64,000 nucleotides of DNA, taken from contig NC_088879.1 of assembly GCF_032884065.1 (NCBI RefSeq), positions 21,004,038 to 21,068,037 of the forward strand, given 5' to 3'. This DNA is from Artemia franciscana (lineage: Eukaryota; Arthropoda; Branchiopoda; Anostraca; Artemiidae). Positions within the stretch are counted from its first letter, which is position 1, and the number at the start of each line of letters is the position of its first letter. The notes below the pieces were generated by a model, which ran no database searches, was not told the origin of the DNA, and was given only the letters and a program-made list of their open reading frames with translations. Below are positions 22,304 through 33,699 of the stretch, piece after piece. The position numbers were made by a program, and so were the translations under genes.

Positions 22304-25286
22304 ATGAATAGTATGACCGACAGGCTTTCAGACTTAGAAAGTAATCGGCTGTCTGTTGACCAATTATTATCCACCCCTATTGCAAATGATAGTTTAAGTG
22401 AAGGAAATAATACTCAAGCAATGAAAGCTAGTAATTTTTTGGATAGTCAGTCGCTGAAGAAATGGTCGGTCAAAGAAGATACTATTTTTGCATTTTGGAA
22501 TTGCTAAGGCCTTAGGACTGCGTACCCTACACTGTGTAACATATTAAGTGATATGCAAGAAACACCGTTAGTAATAGGACTATGTGAGACGTTTGTATCG
22601 AATAGGAATAATTTTTCAGTGTGGGATTTCCAGTTTCCAGGATATGTTAGTGAAAGAAAAGAACGACAGGTTATGGAGCGAGGCAGTCTGGCTTTGTTGA
22701 TAAAGGAAGGAGTTTCGTATTGGGTAAGGGAGGATCTCTCACTTTGGCTTGAAGGAAGACTTGAGACTCTTTTTATTGAAATAGAAGATAAATCTGATAA
22801 AAATGTAGTTGTTGGTTTAGTTTATAAGACACCGTCATTTAATGAGGATGTTTTAATTGAGGAAATGGAGCATTTAATGGAGAAATTTAGTAATGATCAT
22901 AAATATAAAGTAGTAATGGGGGATTTCAATATTGACCTCCTTAAAAGTACAAGCCGCCTAGATTTTCTTAACTCTATGATTTCATCATTCCAGTACCCCC
23001 TGGTAACTATTCCTACACGAGTAACTGATAAGTCTGCGACTCTTATCGATAATATATTTGTGGATGGAAAGCTGCTTGAAAGTTCGTATGCTGATGTTCT
23101 ACTCACGGATGGATCCGACCATCTTTTTCTTCTTAGTAAAATAAAAAAATCTTACAGGATTATAAATAAGAGTGGTCAAATAAATAAAACATATTTTCGT
23201 GATTTAAGAAAAGATAATTTAAAAAAATTTGAGAGAGAAATGGATGATGCAGATTTTACTCCAGTTTTTGAAGAAGATAACCCGTCGGTTGCGTAAGATA
23301 TTTTTGTTGCAAGAAGACTTAAAAGAGGTAGTACGAAATTCCCAAAGAAACCATGGATTACACAGGGCATTCTAAATTCTATAAGTCGGAAAAATGAATT
23401 GTATAAAATATACCTAGGTGAACCATCTATCATTAATTTTCAGCAGTTTAAAAATTACGGGAATACTGTAAACGGATCAAAACGGAAAGCTGAAAAAATG
23501 TATTTACAAAATGAATTTATGAAGCATAAATGTGATATGAAAAAAACATGGAAAACAGTAAATTCACTCCTGGGTCAAAAGGGTAAAATAGAAGTTATTA
23601 ATAAATTACAAACAGAGGGGGAATTTGACTACCCCAAATGATGTTGCAAATTATTTATGTGATTATTTTTCTAGTGAGGGAGCGAAACTTTGTGACGATG
23701 CTCGGAAAAGAATTAAGCGGCCTCCCAAAATAGTTCAGTCGGAAATTCCAGTAGAAAATCAGCTGGTTTTTAATGCTTGTAGCATAAGTGAAGTGAGTAC
23801 AATTATCAGTAGAATCCAATCAAACTCAAGTGGCGTAGACGGGATTTCTCTTAAGGATGCTAAATCAGTTAAATCAGTTATAACACCAGTTGTATGTAAT
23901 TTGATTAATAAGTCTATGGAAAAAGGAATTTTTCCGGAAGTTTTGAAGGTGGCTAAAATAATACCATTGCACAAAGGAGGTAAGAGAGACGACCCTTCAA
24001 ACAAAAGACCCATTTCTATCCTCCCTTTTTTTTCAAAAATATATGAAAAGGTGATAGGATCCAGGCTAACTGATCATGTTGAAAATAATACAATTCTTAT
24101 AAATACTCAATTTGGTTTTAGAAAAAAAATGTCCACAGAAATGGCAACCATTAAACTTGTTGACTGGGTAAATACATCGTTTGAAGCGGGTCTGATTCCA
24201 GCTGCTTTATTCCTGGATTTGAAAAAGGCTTTTGACACGATTCACCATAAACAGTTATTACTTGAGCTGGAAAAAATTGGTGTTACCGGAAAGAGTTTGT
24301 CTTGGTTTGAATCTTATTTAAGTGACCGAAAGCAGGTTGTGGTGAATGGGTGTTTTACTTCTGAAGCTAGTATGATAACTTGCGGAGTACCCCAGGGCTC
24401 TATACTAGGTCCTCTTTTATTTTTTATATTTATAGATCGGATTAAGTATAATTTGTCAGAGGCTGGTATAATCCTTTTTGCAGACGATACTCTTTTACTT
24501 GTAGCTGCTCCATCAGTTGATCTACTTTTTGATAAAACGATAAAGGCAATGACCGAGTTTATTGAGTGGGCAGATTTCAATCTTTTGACATTAAATTATA
24601 ATAAAACTAACTACATTCTATTTTCTTGGATATCTAGTAATGAAACTAATTTAGAATTAATAATAAACGGAAATCAAATAAAAAGAGTAAAGGTAACAAA
24701 GTATTTAGGTTTTATGATTGATGAAAATCTATCATGGAAAAACATTCAAATATTATAGCTTCAAAGTTGTCCAGATCTCTGGGTGTGCTTCGCCGAGTTA
24801 AAAACCTAGTATCCTATAAAATTCTTTGGTTACTTTATTTTGCTATTTTTTTGCTATTCTCTTTTTGGGCTAGTAATTTTGTATCATGTTATAAAAAAAT
24901 CCAAAAAGTCCAAAATAAAGCTGTTAAACTTTTATCACCTAAAACTATTTACTCATAATATTCATGAACTTTATACTAAGAATCAACTTTTTGATATTTC
25001 AAAAACAAGAGACTACCAAGTTAGTATTTTCACATATAAATTTATTAATAATATACTTCCCTCTTCTTTCGAAAATTTTGTCTCCATTAATTGTGATCTT
25101 CATAGCCACGATACACGAGGGGCATCAAATCTGGTACACCCATTTAGAAATACGGCTGGAGCTTCTTTCGTGATTAGAAATTTTGCCCCCTCTGTGTGGG
25201 ATATTATTCCAATTGAAATAAGAAATTCGAGTCATTTGCCTTCCTTCAAGGCTGTTGTTAAGAGATTCTTCCTTGCAAAAGAATAG
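22304..25286 (+). pseudogene. LINE ORF2: endonuclease plus reverse transcriptase, broken
   Basis: ORF2 appears to start at ATG 22304. An in-frame TAA at 22505-22507 interrupts the first endonuclease strand, between FAFWNC and GLRTAYPTLCNIL. The endonuclease continues with GLCETF, GDFNID (22919-22936) and the catalytic SDH (23114-23122). A second in-frame TAA lies at 23294-23296. A one-base frame change near 23620 leads to the RT, which has motif A LDLKKAFDTI (24213-24242), CGVPQGSILGPLLFF, and motif C with FADD encoded at 24477-24488. Further frame changes occur near 24740 and 24945. The C-terminal domain ends at 25286 with FAPSVWDIIPIEI and SFKAVVKRFF. There is no RNase H. Confidence 0.92.
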
Positions 25287-25492
25287 TATGGTAATGATGC
25301 AAAAGTATAGTAATAATGCGTGAGTGTCATAAGTAGAATCTTTGTATGTAGTAATATGTAGAGTAGAGATGACTGCCCCCTGCTGCCAACAAGCCCCTCA
25401 GGGCTTTCTTAGCAGGTGCAGCAAAATGTTTTGTATACATGTTTTTTGAAATAAATTTAATCTAATTTAATCTAATCTAATATATATATATA

Positions 25493-26149
25493 CAATATGA
25501 TAACCCTAATATTATGCTCTTTCCAACTAGGCCTATAATAATTGCTTTATTCAGAAATTCAATTTTTGTCTCATTACAGATTCTCAAAGATGATACCTTT
25601 TTCTCTTGTTTTTGGCTATATAAAAGGGTTGAAAACAACAATTCTCATTTCATTATATACAGAATAATTGTAGTTAACACATTTCAACTGCAGCTCCACT
25701 ATACTTTATACCTCCCCCCCCCCTTCATGTGCAAATATATAGCCAAAACTATATATTTCCCATGTTTTTACTGATTTTGACTTTGTCACAGCAGATTCAA
25801 TTTACAGGTAAACCAGTTTAAACCAGAGTGATGTAAACAGCAGTATATAAGTGGTATCTAAAATATGAGAAAAGGGTGTCACTACTGGTGTCACTAAAAA
25901 AGGCACTGAGTGGTATGTTTACCTAATACAAAGGTCAGTAACATAAACTGCCCCAAAGAATTTGGACTAAATACTCAAATTTTGTCAATATTTTTTACTT
26001 TCATTCATCATTTTAATTTTTTAATAGAAGAAGTGGGACATTGCATATCAATTTAGAATTATTGATAGCCTATATATGATTTAACAAATAGAAATTGGTG
26101 GTTTATAGGACCAGTAGCTCACATCCTGTTTTGGTTAGAATTGGGTATG
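25493..26149. other. Spacer with a foldback-family fragment
   Basis: 25632-25700 resembles the left arm of the foldback element at 49116 (attatatacagaataattg and gtagttaacacattt). The rest is AT-rich with a C9 run at about 25715. No gene. Confidence 0.5.
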
Positions 26150-26760
26150 TTTAAAAAATGATTTTTCAACTTAAAGTAAGGAGCAACATTAAAACTTGAA
26201 ACAAACAGAAATTAACCTGCATACAATGGGACCTGTCCACTCCTCAACTCCTTTCTCTTTATGATGAAGTTTGACTTTCATCCCAATGGTTTAACTTCTG
26301 AAACACAAGGGGCCTTGAACTGGAATAAGAATGTTATAAAGCACTAAGAAAAATTACTATAGCAAGTGAGGGTTTTAGTGCTTTGTCATTTTTCTATAGC
26401 CCTGCTCATTCATGGAATAATTTCTGCTGGTTTAAATTTCAATTAACCTTAAATTGCATCTTCTAGAAACTATAGTTGAAGAATCTATATACATTGTCAG
26501 GTAACATTGACTCATTTTTCTTGTCATAATTCATGTGTAAATTAGCACTATTTACATACATACTGGACAGTTTGGTTTCATTGTTTGGTGTCAGTAGACG
26601 TATTGCCAGCCAGGCATTATTTAGGGCTAAAAGGGAAAGGTGGCACCTAATAGACCCTGCTGGATAATAATGGTTGGTTCTACTGTGACTTCCATGACTT
26701 GTTGCTATACTCTTGGGTTAATGCTGATCCTTACTTTAAGCTGAAACAACTTATTGTTTT
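26150..26760. mobile_element. Hairpin MITE interrupted by a TTAA-flanked insertion
   Basis: The left arm at 26160-26290 carries aaagtaaggagcaacattaa and aaacaaacagaaattaacc. The right arm is split: the inner part (ggaataatttctgctggttt) is at 26413-26432 and the outer part (gatccttactttaagctgaa) at 26725-26744. The 271 bp between them is a separate insertion. Without it the right arm reads like the uninterrupted arm at 50040-50080. Confidence 0.75.
26447..26717. mobile_element. 271-bp insertion flanked by TTAA, possible piggyBac-type MITE
   Basis: Bounded by TTAA at 26443-26446 and 26718-26721. The insert begins CCTTAAATTGC and ends CTATACTCTTGGG. A TTAA target duplication is the hallmark of piggyBac-superfamily elements. 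The ends match only weakly as inverted repeats beyond CC/GG, so the superfamily is an inference from the target site. There is no coding capacity. Confidence 0.6.
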
Positions 26761-26934
26761 ATTTATTATACTTTAAAATGTTTATAAATATGGAAACAAG
26801 TATGATAATCTAAATATTAGAAATGAATATTATAGCATAAAGTAAGAATTTTTGCTTTAATATTTTCATTTACTTTTGTATATATCCTATGGGTGTAAAT
26901 ACAGCCTATACTTTTCCACATAAAATAGCTAGAA

Positions 26935-27240
26935 GAAAGTGAATGAATACCTTGATGCCTTTTTTATTGTATTTTGAAATATAATAATCAGTTCTTGGGC
27001 ATTTTCTTTTAGTCCTTAAAGGAGCTCAAAACAGCTCACAGTAACCACAAATTTAAAAATGCATCTCCAAAAAAACCTGTCTAAGTGAAAAATAAAATGC
27101 AATTTGTGTTTGATACAGGAATGGTAATGATTATTTTGATTAATTTTAACAGTATAATCTTATTTTAAGAATAAATTTGCAGGACTTTTTGAAAAGGGCA
27201 TGAAACTCATCAAAACTGGCATCAAAGCAAAATGAAAAAA
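26935..27240. repeat. Single-arm copy of the foldback element at 36768
   Basis: Shares with the left arm of 36768-37305 the order: ttttagtccttaaaggagct / gggcttaaaaggcac, aaaacagc, a run of As, then 'ttgatacaggaatggtaatg' versus 'gtgattcaggaatggaaata', then attattttgattaattttaa and aataaatttgcagga. No second arm is present. Confidence 0.55.
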
Positions 27241-27384
27241 AAAACATTGTACAATCATCTTTGTTGAAAGCCCTAAATAGGAGACTTAATCCCCCCCCCT
27301 TGAATAACAAGGAGAATCACATTTTTGTATGTGTAACATTTTGTATGTGGCCATTGAGAAGGAAAATTTCTTGAAAACAGTTTT

Positions 27385-28000
27385 TACTGCATAACATGCA
27401 GAATAATTGCAGTTGACACATTTTGGTAAATTTATAGCAAACCATATAACTGGCTTTTGTATAAAATGAATATACCACTTGATGCCTTTTTTATGCTCTT
27501 TACAAATATAATAATTGCTTCTATACTAAATTCAGATTTAAGCACATTTATAGCCCTTAAAAATGAAAAATTTTCAAAAATTATGACAGTTCATATAACT
27601 GACTTACTAATAAAGCAAACATAGCACTTATTGGCTTTTTTTGTGTTCTTTATGAATATAATAATTGCTTCTACCATAAATTCAAATTTAAGCACTTTAT
27701 AAGCCTTAAATGACAAATTTTCAATTAAAGTATGAGTTATTCATGATTTCCAACAAAATAATACTATGTTTTCTCTGCACTATTTTCAAAAAAATAATAG
27801 GCTACTACATTTTCTCAGTGCTAATATTATTTATAATAAGGTTAGTTTAGGTTAAAAAGTGCTTAAATCTGAATTTAAGGTAGAAGCAACTATTTTATTT
27901 GTAAAGAGCATAAAAAAGGCATCAAGTGGTATATTCACTTTATATGAAAGCCAGTTATATGGTTTGCTACAAATTTACCCATATTTTTAATTTAATCCCA
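27385..28000. mobile_element. Foldback element, about 560-600 bp
   Basis: The left arm at 27421-27560 (aaaccatataactggctttt, then accacttgatgcctttttta, then cagatttaagcac) is mirrored by the right arm at 27855-27980 (gtgcttaaatctgaatttaa, aaaaaaggcatcaagtggta, gccagttatatggtttgcta). An internal direct repeat of the same block lies at about 27590-27710. There is no open frame. It ends about 15 bp before the gap. Confidence 0.7.
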
Positions 28001-28015
28001 ATTTTAATGTTTTAT

Positions 28016-28115
28016 NNNNNNNNNNNNNNNNNNNNNNNNNNNNNNNNNNNNNNNNNNNNNNNNNNNNNNNNNNNNNNNNNNNNNNNNNNNNNNNNNNNNN
28101 NNNNNNNNNNNNNNN
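28016..28115. other. Assembly gap, 100 N
   Basis: Exactly 100 N, next to the foldback element at 27385-28000. The hairpin may have caused the break. Confidence 0.99.
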
Positions 28116-28631
28116 TTTTTCTGTTATCATGGATATCAGTACTCAGAAATACCTCCCTCCAGGTTGTTTAGTGTATACGCACTTAAGAATTTTAAAAGTA
28201 GCTGCATAGCATTAAATTTCAAATTTAGGGTTGGCCCTAAAAACAAAATAGGCAAATAGAAGGAGGATGAAAATTAGACTATATAAAAATGTTGCAGACT
28301 CTGATTCCACTTCATATTCCTGGTTCTGGTTACTAGAAAACTCATGTTTACTAAATTTTAAATATATTTTATCTAAAAAATGATTATGTTTGGAATTGCT
28401 TGCCCAAAAGCGTATAATTGTCAATTATTTATCTGACTCCCTAATTATAAATTCCCCTACTCCTTGTAACTTCTTTCATCTACTTCTACTATTTCTATAC
28501 CCCCAACCAACCATTCCTCCTTATTCTCCTTCAACCAATCATTCCTTCCTACCATCCCCCAACCCACCGTTCCTCCGTATCAACCAACAAAAGTACGCAA
28601 TTAAGCCAATATTTAATAAAAAAATCTTTTA

Positions 28632-28870
28632 AATTTCTTTTAACTCTAAAAGATATTCAGCCGCCCTAATGCTCATTGTTAGAGAATTCCAGAGTACAGT
28701 TCCCATAAACTGCAATTGGAATCTTGATCTTCTGTTATTCCTAAGTTTAAACACAAATTCTTTACTAGTCCTCGTATTTTATTCATGAACATCACTGTTA
28801 GCACTATAACTATCACAAAAAGGATTTGAAACTAGGTTAGGCACACACTGGAAAACAAAAAGTGCTGGTT
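28632..28870 (-). pseudogene. C-terminal scrap of a LINE ORF2
   Basis: The minus strand reads LQFMGTVLWNSLTMSIRAA followed by EYLLELKEI, the G-x-x-LWNSL-x-x-I motif that closes CR1/Jockey-type ORF2 proteins. Upstream, KEFVFKLRNN fits the segment before it. A stop interrupts the frame about 25 codons before LQF. Both the RT and the tail are missing. Confidence 0.65.
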
Positions 28871-28961
28871 GATAATCATGTAGTTGGCCCACGTTGAGCG
28901 AACTTATAGACTTCAAACAAGTAGTTGTATCATTCTTATCTTTGACATACTTGCCTTTGAT

Positions 28962-29590
28962 CTTTATTTTTATTATTTATTTATTTATTCAAAAAGAAAA
29001 GAAAACACATAACAACAATAATAATAAAGATCCTAGAAGCGAACTTGTTAAGGACCAAAACAACAAAAAATTGTAAATGAAAAAGAGAGAGAAGAAAAAA
29101 AAGAGAAAACAAGGGTAATTAAAGCAAATTGAACAAACATTTAGAGAAATATAATATCAAGATTTTAGTACATTATTATATAGCGTCCGAAAACTTGTGG
29201 ATAGCTCGACACTGGAGGGTATTACATTCCATTGAATTATAGATTTATAAATTGGGATCGCTGGGCGGAACTAGAGATACACCTGGGGACAATGAAGGAA
29301 CGGTTGGATGAACGGAGACAGTGGCCTTCAGAATTATTACTATTAAAATAAGTTAATAAGTGGGGAGGAAGATTTTTATGGTAAGCGGAATATGCAAGGG
29401 ATAGATTTAACTTTTTGATGATTTATTCAAAAGGGATAATACTAAAATCGGAGTACAAGTCCTTGGTGGGATATAGTCGTGGCAACCGAAAAACTGCTTT
29501 GACGGCACGGTTTTGAGCAGATTTTAATTTATTGGTAACTGAAGGATAAGTATTGCCCCATACAGATCCGCAGTATCCGCAGTATCTTCA
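28962..29590 (-). pseudogene. LINE 3' end: C-terminal ORF2 region, UTR and ATAA tail
   Basis: On the minus strand from 29580: CGSVWGNTYPSVTNKLKSAQ, NRAVKAVFRLPRLYP, then a stop after SIIPFE, then SLAYSAYHKNLPPHLLTYF. This is the post-RT region of CR1/Jockey-type LINEs. The following AT-rich stretch ends in repeated aaataaataaataaat units at about 28975-28990, a plausible 3' tail. At least two stops occur. It is a different family from the one at 21.2-25.5 kb. Confidence 0.75.
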
Positions 29591-29807
29591 GAGCTTTGTT
29601 TTGCAGGATCTGGACTCATATGAAATTGCTTCTCCAGACAAGACAGTTATATGAGATCTGCGGGTAAACAATTGAGTGGTAAATCACTCGTAAAATTCGC
29701 TTTAGAAACCGTTTAGCAATAAATCATTCGTAGAATCGGATACTAGAAAGTGGAATAAAATTATATACAGCCATGCCTATACTCAGGTAGATTTTTAGGT
29801 ACAGGAG

Positions 29808-30109
29808 GAATACCAAATTTTATATATACTGTTTAATTTTTCATGTTTAGCTAATATGAGTTGCAATGGGAAATCTAGTAAATATAAGGCTTGCAGAAAG
29901 TATTTAATCCACAGTCTGTATTGCTGTCACTATTTTTATAATAATTATAAAATAATTAGAATACCAAATTTTATATATACTGTTTAATTTTTCACGTTGA
30001 GTTATTATGAGTTGCAATGGGGAATCTAGTAAATATAAGGCTTGCAGAAAGTATTTAATCCACAGTCTGTATTGCTGTTACTATTTTTATAATAATGATA
30101 AAATAGTTT
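29808..30109. repeat. 151-bp tandem duplication
   Basis: Two copies, starting at about 29808 and 29959, of a unit that includes taccaaattttatatatact, gttgcaatgg, aaggcttgcagaaagtattt and aatccacagtctgtattgct. They differ by roughly ten changes. Not coding. Confidence 0.85.
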
Positions 30110-31053
30110 GAAAAGAAATGCTGCTGTAAATAATGAAGATTTATTGCTGTTTGTTTCAGATATATGGAATTTTCAGGAAATGTTTTCAATATTTTGTGTA
30201 GGGGTCGTATGGTCCTGTCTTGGTGATTAGGACATAGCTATGAAATTAAAAGATCTAGGATAGCATAAATTTGGAGGTATCCATAGGTAGGAACATAATA
30301 AAGACTTAGCAACTGATGGGATTTGTAGCACGATAGTCAGATTGAGTTGGTAATTTGAAATCAAGAAAAAAAAAATTACTTGAAGTATGGTTGAAGTGTC
30401 ACTGAGTATCACGTGGCATAAAGTGTCATGGTTGGCCATCTTTTGACACATGTACGCATATTTTGGCGAAAATAAAAATTCTAGGAACATAGATAGTCAA
30501 TGTTCTCTCCTTTATTTTCATATAGTGTTGGTTGCTGAAAGCAGAATCTGATTAAATTAAAGTAAAATATCAATTTACAAATTAATTACCCAAAATACCA
30601 TGGGTAAGTTACGTTGTTTTCCAAACTTAACCAATGGGATACTACATTGTCCTTTCATCTTGCAAGAACAAAATAGTAAAAATACTTGACTTTTTGTCGT
30701 AAACAGTAAACCAATCGGTGCAAATATTTGGCTATATAGCTAATAGCGTTAGCGAAAGAAGAAAAAAAACTGAATGTTTAACATAAAAATGGTTCACCTT
30801 AAAAATTATGGTAACCTAAAGTCTTAATTTGATTTGTATCGAGGAGTTTTTAACTACAAATTATTTTATGTTTTTTTTTTCTATTTTGCTGAGAATCAGC
30901 ATTAGTTATATAGCAGAAATATGCGTATTAATTGGCTTTCTACCCTAGGCTTGGTGGAAAAAACAAGTCATCATTTCTTGGAATTATTTTTCTCTATCTT
31001 TGATTATGCTGTCTTTATCAACCAACAGTGAATACGTTGTTTTCTATTTTTAG
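30110..31053. other. Intron sequence before the first visible CARM1 exon
   Basis: AT-rich. It ends in a good acceptor, TTTTCTATTTTTAG at 31040-31053. No exon encoding the SAM motif I (DVGCGSGIL-type) was found here. Confidence 0.6.
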
Positions 31054-31322
31054 ACTTTGGTGAAAGCCAACGGATTAGGAGAGAAAGTTCGAGTAATTGC
31101 TGGCAAAATTGAAGAAATAGACATTCCAGAGCCGATTGATTTGATAATATCAGAACCAATGGGTTATATGCTCTTTAATGAAAGGATGTTGGAAACGTTT
31201 TTGCATGCCAAAAAATGGCTAAAATCTGATGGAAAAATGTTTCCGACAAGAGGAGATTTACATGTTGCGCCCTTCACAGATGAATCTCTTTATATGGAAC
31301 AGTTTAATAAGGCTAACTTTTG
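31054..31322 (+). CDS. CARM1/PRMT4 exon: SAM-domain second half with double-E loop
   Basis: Protein arginine methyltransferase 4 puts asymmetric dimethyl groups on histone H3 (R17, R26) and coactivators in the nucleus, using S-adenosylmethionine. This exon starts in phase 0 after TTTTTAG and ends with TG before GTAAGT, splitting a Trp codon. It reads [17 protein letters not shown], then the diagnostic double-E loop [14 protein letters not shown] at 31150-31191 with the two catalytic glutamates, then [16 protein letters not shown] and [11 protein letters not shown]. These match vertebrate CARM1 closely. The preceding SAM motif I exon should lie upstream and was not found. A family member other than PRMT4 is unlikely because of the FNERML and DLHVAPF signatures. 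Confidence 0.96.
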
Positions 31323-31539
31323 GTAAGTTATAGCCTTTTTTAATGGATACTCAGGTTTGAAATGTGCAGTCAAATATAAGCGTTTTTTTTTTTTTTTAAT
31401 ATACAGAAATGCGATTGTCTTACATGTCAAAGGGCTGAAGGGCTTGGCTGAATGCCCTAATTGCACTCTATTTAATTGCTGTACCAATATCCCTATAAAA
31501 AAAAATATTCTCAAATAATTTCTTAGACCCCACTGACTG
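31323..31539. other. Intron sequence
   Basis: Donor GTAAGTTATA then AT-rich filler. No further feature. Confidence 0.6.
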
Positions 31540-31810
31540 TGCATGTATTAATATGCATATATTTCGGTCGAGACCTCTGCTCGGTCGTCCCCAGTGCTCA
31601 AAAGTAAATAGAGAGTAAAAAAAAAAAGATAAAAGCCCTAAGGACAAAATAAAATTAATACGATCCTCGAGAAACAAACACTAAATTAGAATATTTTGTT
31701 TTTTATGTTTTTTTTTATCCTTAAGCTTTGTATCTGCATGGTTTTTACCGTTATACTTTTGTGGACTGAGAACGGTCGAGTGGAGGGCTGGACCGAGATA
31801 TCTGTACATT
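31540..31810. mobile_element. Imperfect foldback element in a CARM1 intron
   Basis: The arm atttcggtcgagacctctgc with cggtcgtccccagtgctc (31559-31600) is mirrored by gtggactgagaacggtcgag and gctggaccgagata (31759-31801). Inner parts also pair, for example aaaagccctaaggac with atccttaagctttgtat. Identity is moderate. There is no coding frame. It may be a MITE of unknown class. Confidence 0.5.
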
Positions 31811-32941
31811 TATCCTACCATTTTTCACTGGCTAGAACATCCTCGTTTTTTCCTCTTCACAATTCGTCTCGTTTTGAAAAACATTGTTCTTATTCTTCCT
31901 CTTTTACTGCTATGTTTTGACGATTTCCTTTGGAATTGGGAAAGGACAGTGGAATTTTTGCTACTATGCTTCGACAGTTCCCTTGGAAAATACCTTGTAT
32001 ATCCTCCTCGCGCCAGCAAAGCGCCTATACTTGACATATTTTGATTACCTAACTATGGTAGAATAACAGTAGTACGTCTTATCGCTGAATAAACAGAAAA
32101 CTTATCTAATTTAAACGTGCTTTACTGTCCGGAGAAGCATATTTTTTCACTGTGATCCGGAACAAAAAAAAATAGCCATTCGAATATTTGCCCCAGTTTT
32201 CTTTCATCGAGTGCTGTGAAATCCGGTTGTCAAACCAAAATTTAGATTTTTATTATAGCCTAGCTTAATATGACTGTTTGATCAGAGTCAGAACATTCGG
32301 AAAAGAATCCGTGCTTCACTGTTTTTCAATTTACGGAAAAAATTACCATCGGAAATTCATCCTTATAAAAAAAAATGGTGTCCTTTCTTTGACGTGTATC
32401 TTCTCTATTTTAAAATGTTAGCCCTTAAAGCCTTAAAAACCTTAAAGTGGTGGTTTCTAACCTTTTTTATTCTTAGCGTTTCTGACAAAAATTCACTTTC
32501 AAACTTAGTTTCACTATAAAGGAAAGAAATAGACTTTCTGAAGCCATTGATTCAAGTGATTCCAAAGCTAAGAACAGTTATGCTTTTTATTCAAGGCCCT
32601 TAAAAACATTTTTTTGCACAGTCATGTACGCAGGAACTCATTTAGGTGGGGGAGGGGACTTGCCCCATAAAAAACCTCTTCTTTTGGCAGCTTAGGCCTT
32701 TGGACCTCAAATATCTACAAACATATTTTAAATATCCACAAACAATAGAGCAATCTTTTTCGGCTTTTTGTCGCCTCCCTCTGCTTGACCGGGTCTCCTG
32801 TTCTCGCAAGTAACGGGCTCTGGTATTCGAGCTTTCACAAATACACCCTCGTGTCACTTGCTTCAGCCTGCTTCCCCGTCACGGCTGCCAGTCTTGGCTT
32901 TTTGACCTGCATAAGCTTGTTATCATAATCATCGTATTTCC

Positions 32942-32993
<52 letters not shown>

Positions 32994-33699
32994 TCATCAG
33001 TTTCTCGTTTTGTTTCTTTTTTTTTCTCTGTTTTTTTTAGTTATAAGTGCAAACACGAACACACTCGCGTTAACCATTTCTTCCCGACTGCTTTTTCTCT
33101 CCTATGCTCGCAGTTAATAATTGAGATGAATTTAAGTACTAGAAATTGCTTATTATTGGTAATCCAATGGGACTCAACTTGCATGTTTTATTCATTAAAT
33201 TTCTATACAAAAAAAATGCTAGAAAATAATACTACAAAAAAAAGTATCTATGCACTAGAGGGATGTAGTCATCCTCAGTCCCCTTTCAGCATACTAGGTG
33301 ATAATTTGACACCTACCTTAAACAGATAAATTAAAAACATGTAAAAGTAAAGTTTTATTTATGAATCGGGTCTCTCCCTTTTTTCTTGTTTTTATACTAG
33401 TGTTACAAATTATATCTTAGCTATTTATTTGTATACATAAATAAATAAATTATGTCATATTTTAGCCGTGTCTTTTCATCACGTACAGGTCTTTATGCTC
33501 TAGGCTATTTAAAAAGTTTTTAAATTTCCTCAGCGATTCATTATAGTTTTTGCATAATCTGGCTGTTTCTTAGCTTTTTTCGAATTTGACAACCCCTCTC
33601 TCCCCTTGCTCACTAAGTAGTGAGCTTGCTCTAAACATATATGTGTTTGCTCTACTCAAGATTGTTTTCAGTAATGAAGTTGTTTGTGACTCGGAACAC
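31811..33699. other. CARM1 intron, with a 50-base T run
   Basis: Mostly AT-rich unique sequence. T50 spans 32943-32992. A plus-strand block ending in ataaataaataaat at about 33440-33452 may be an old LINE tail. No exon recognised. Confidence 0.5.

Larger units (their letters stand above)
21200..25492 (+). mobile_element. Near full-length two-ORF LINE (CR1/Jockey group), inactive
   Basis: A complete order of parts: ORF1 (21230-22162), a 141-bp spacer, ORF2 with endonuclease and RT (22304-25286), a 3' UTR and a tail of ttaatctaat repeats at 25454-25480 that merges into a short TA run. The tail of short direct repeats instead of poly-A and the final WDIIPIEIRNSSHLPSFK motif point to the CR1/L2/Jockey group. 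The 5' boundary is a guess. ORF1 is open while ORF2 has two stops and three frame changes, so this copy is dead but fairly young. It is more GC-balanced than its flanks in ORF1. Confidence 0.9.

Noticed and set aside
28390..28632. Proline-rich plus-strand frame
   Set aside because: Derived from a C-rich low-complexity patch with ccaaccaaccattcc phrases. No start context or homology.
32991..33329. 112-residue frame after the T50 run
   Set aside because: It starts at the poly-T edge, has low-complexity F-rich sequence, lies inside a CARM1 intron and has no splice support.
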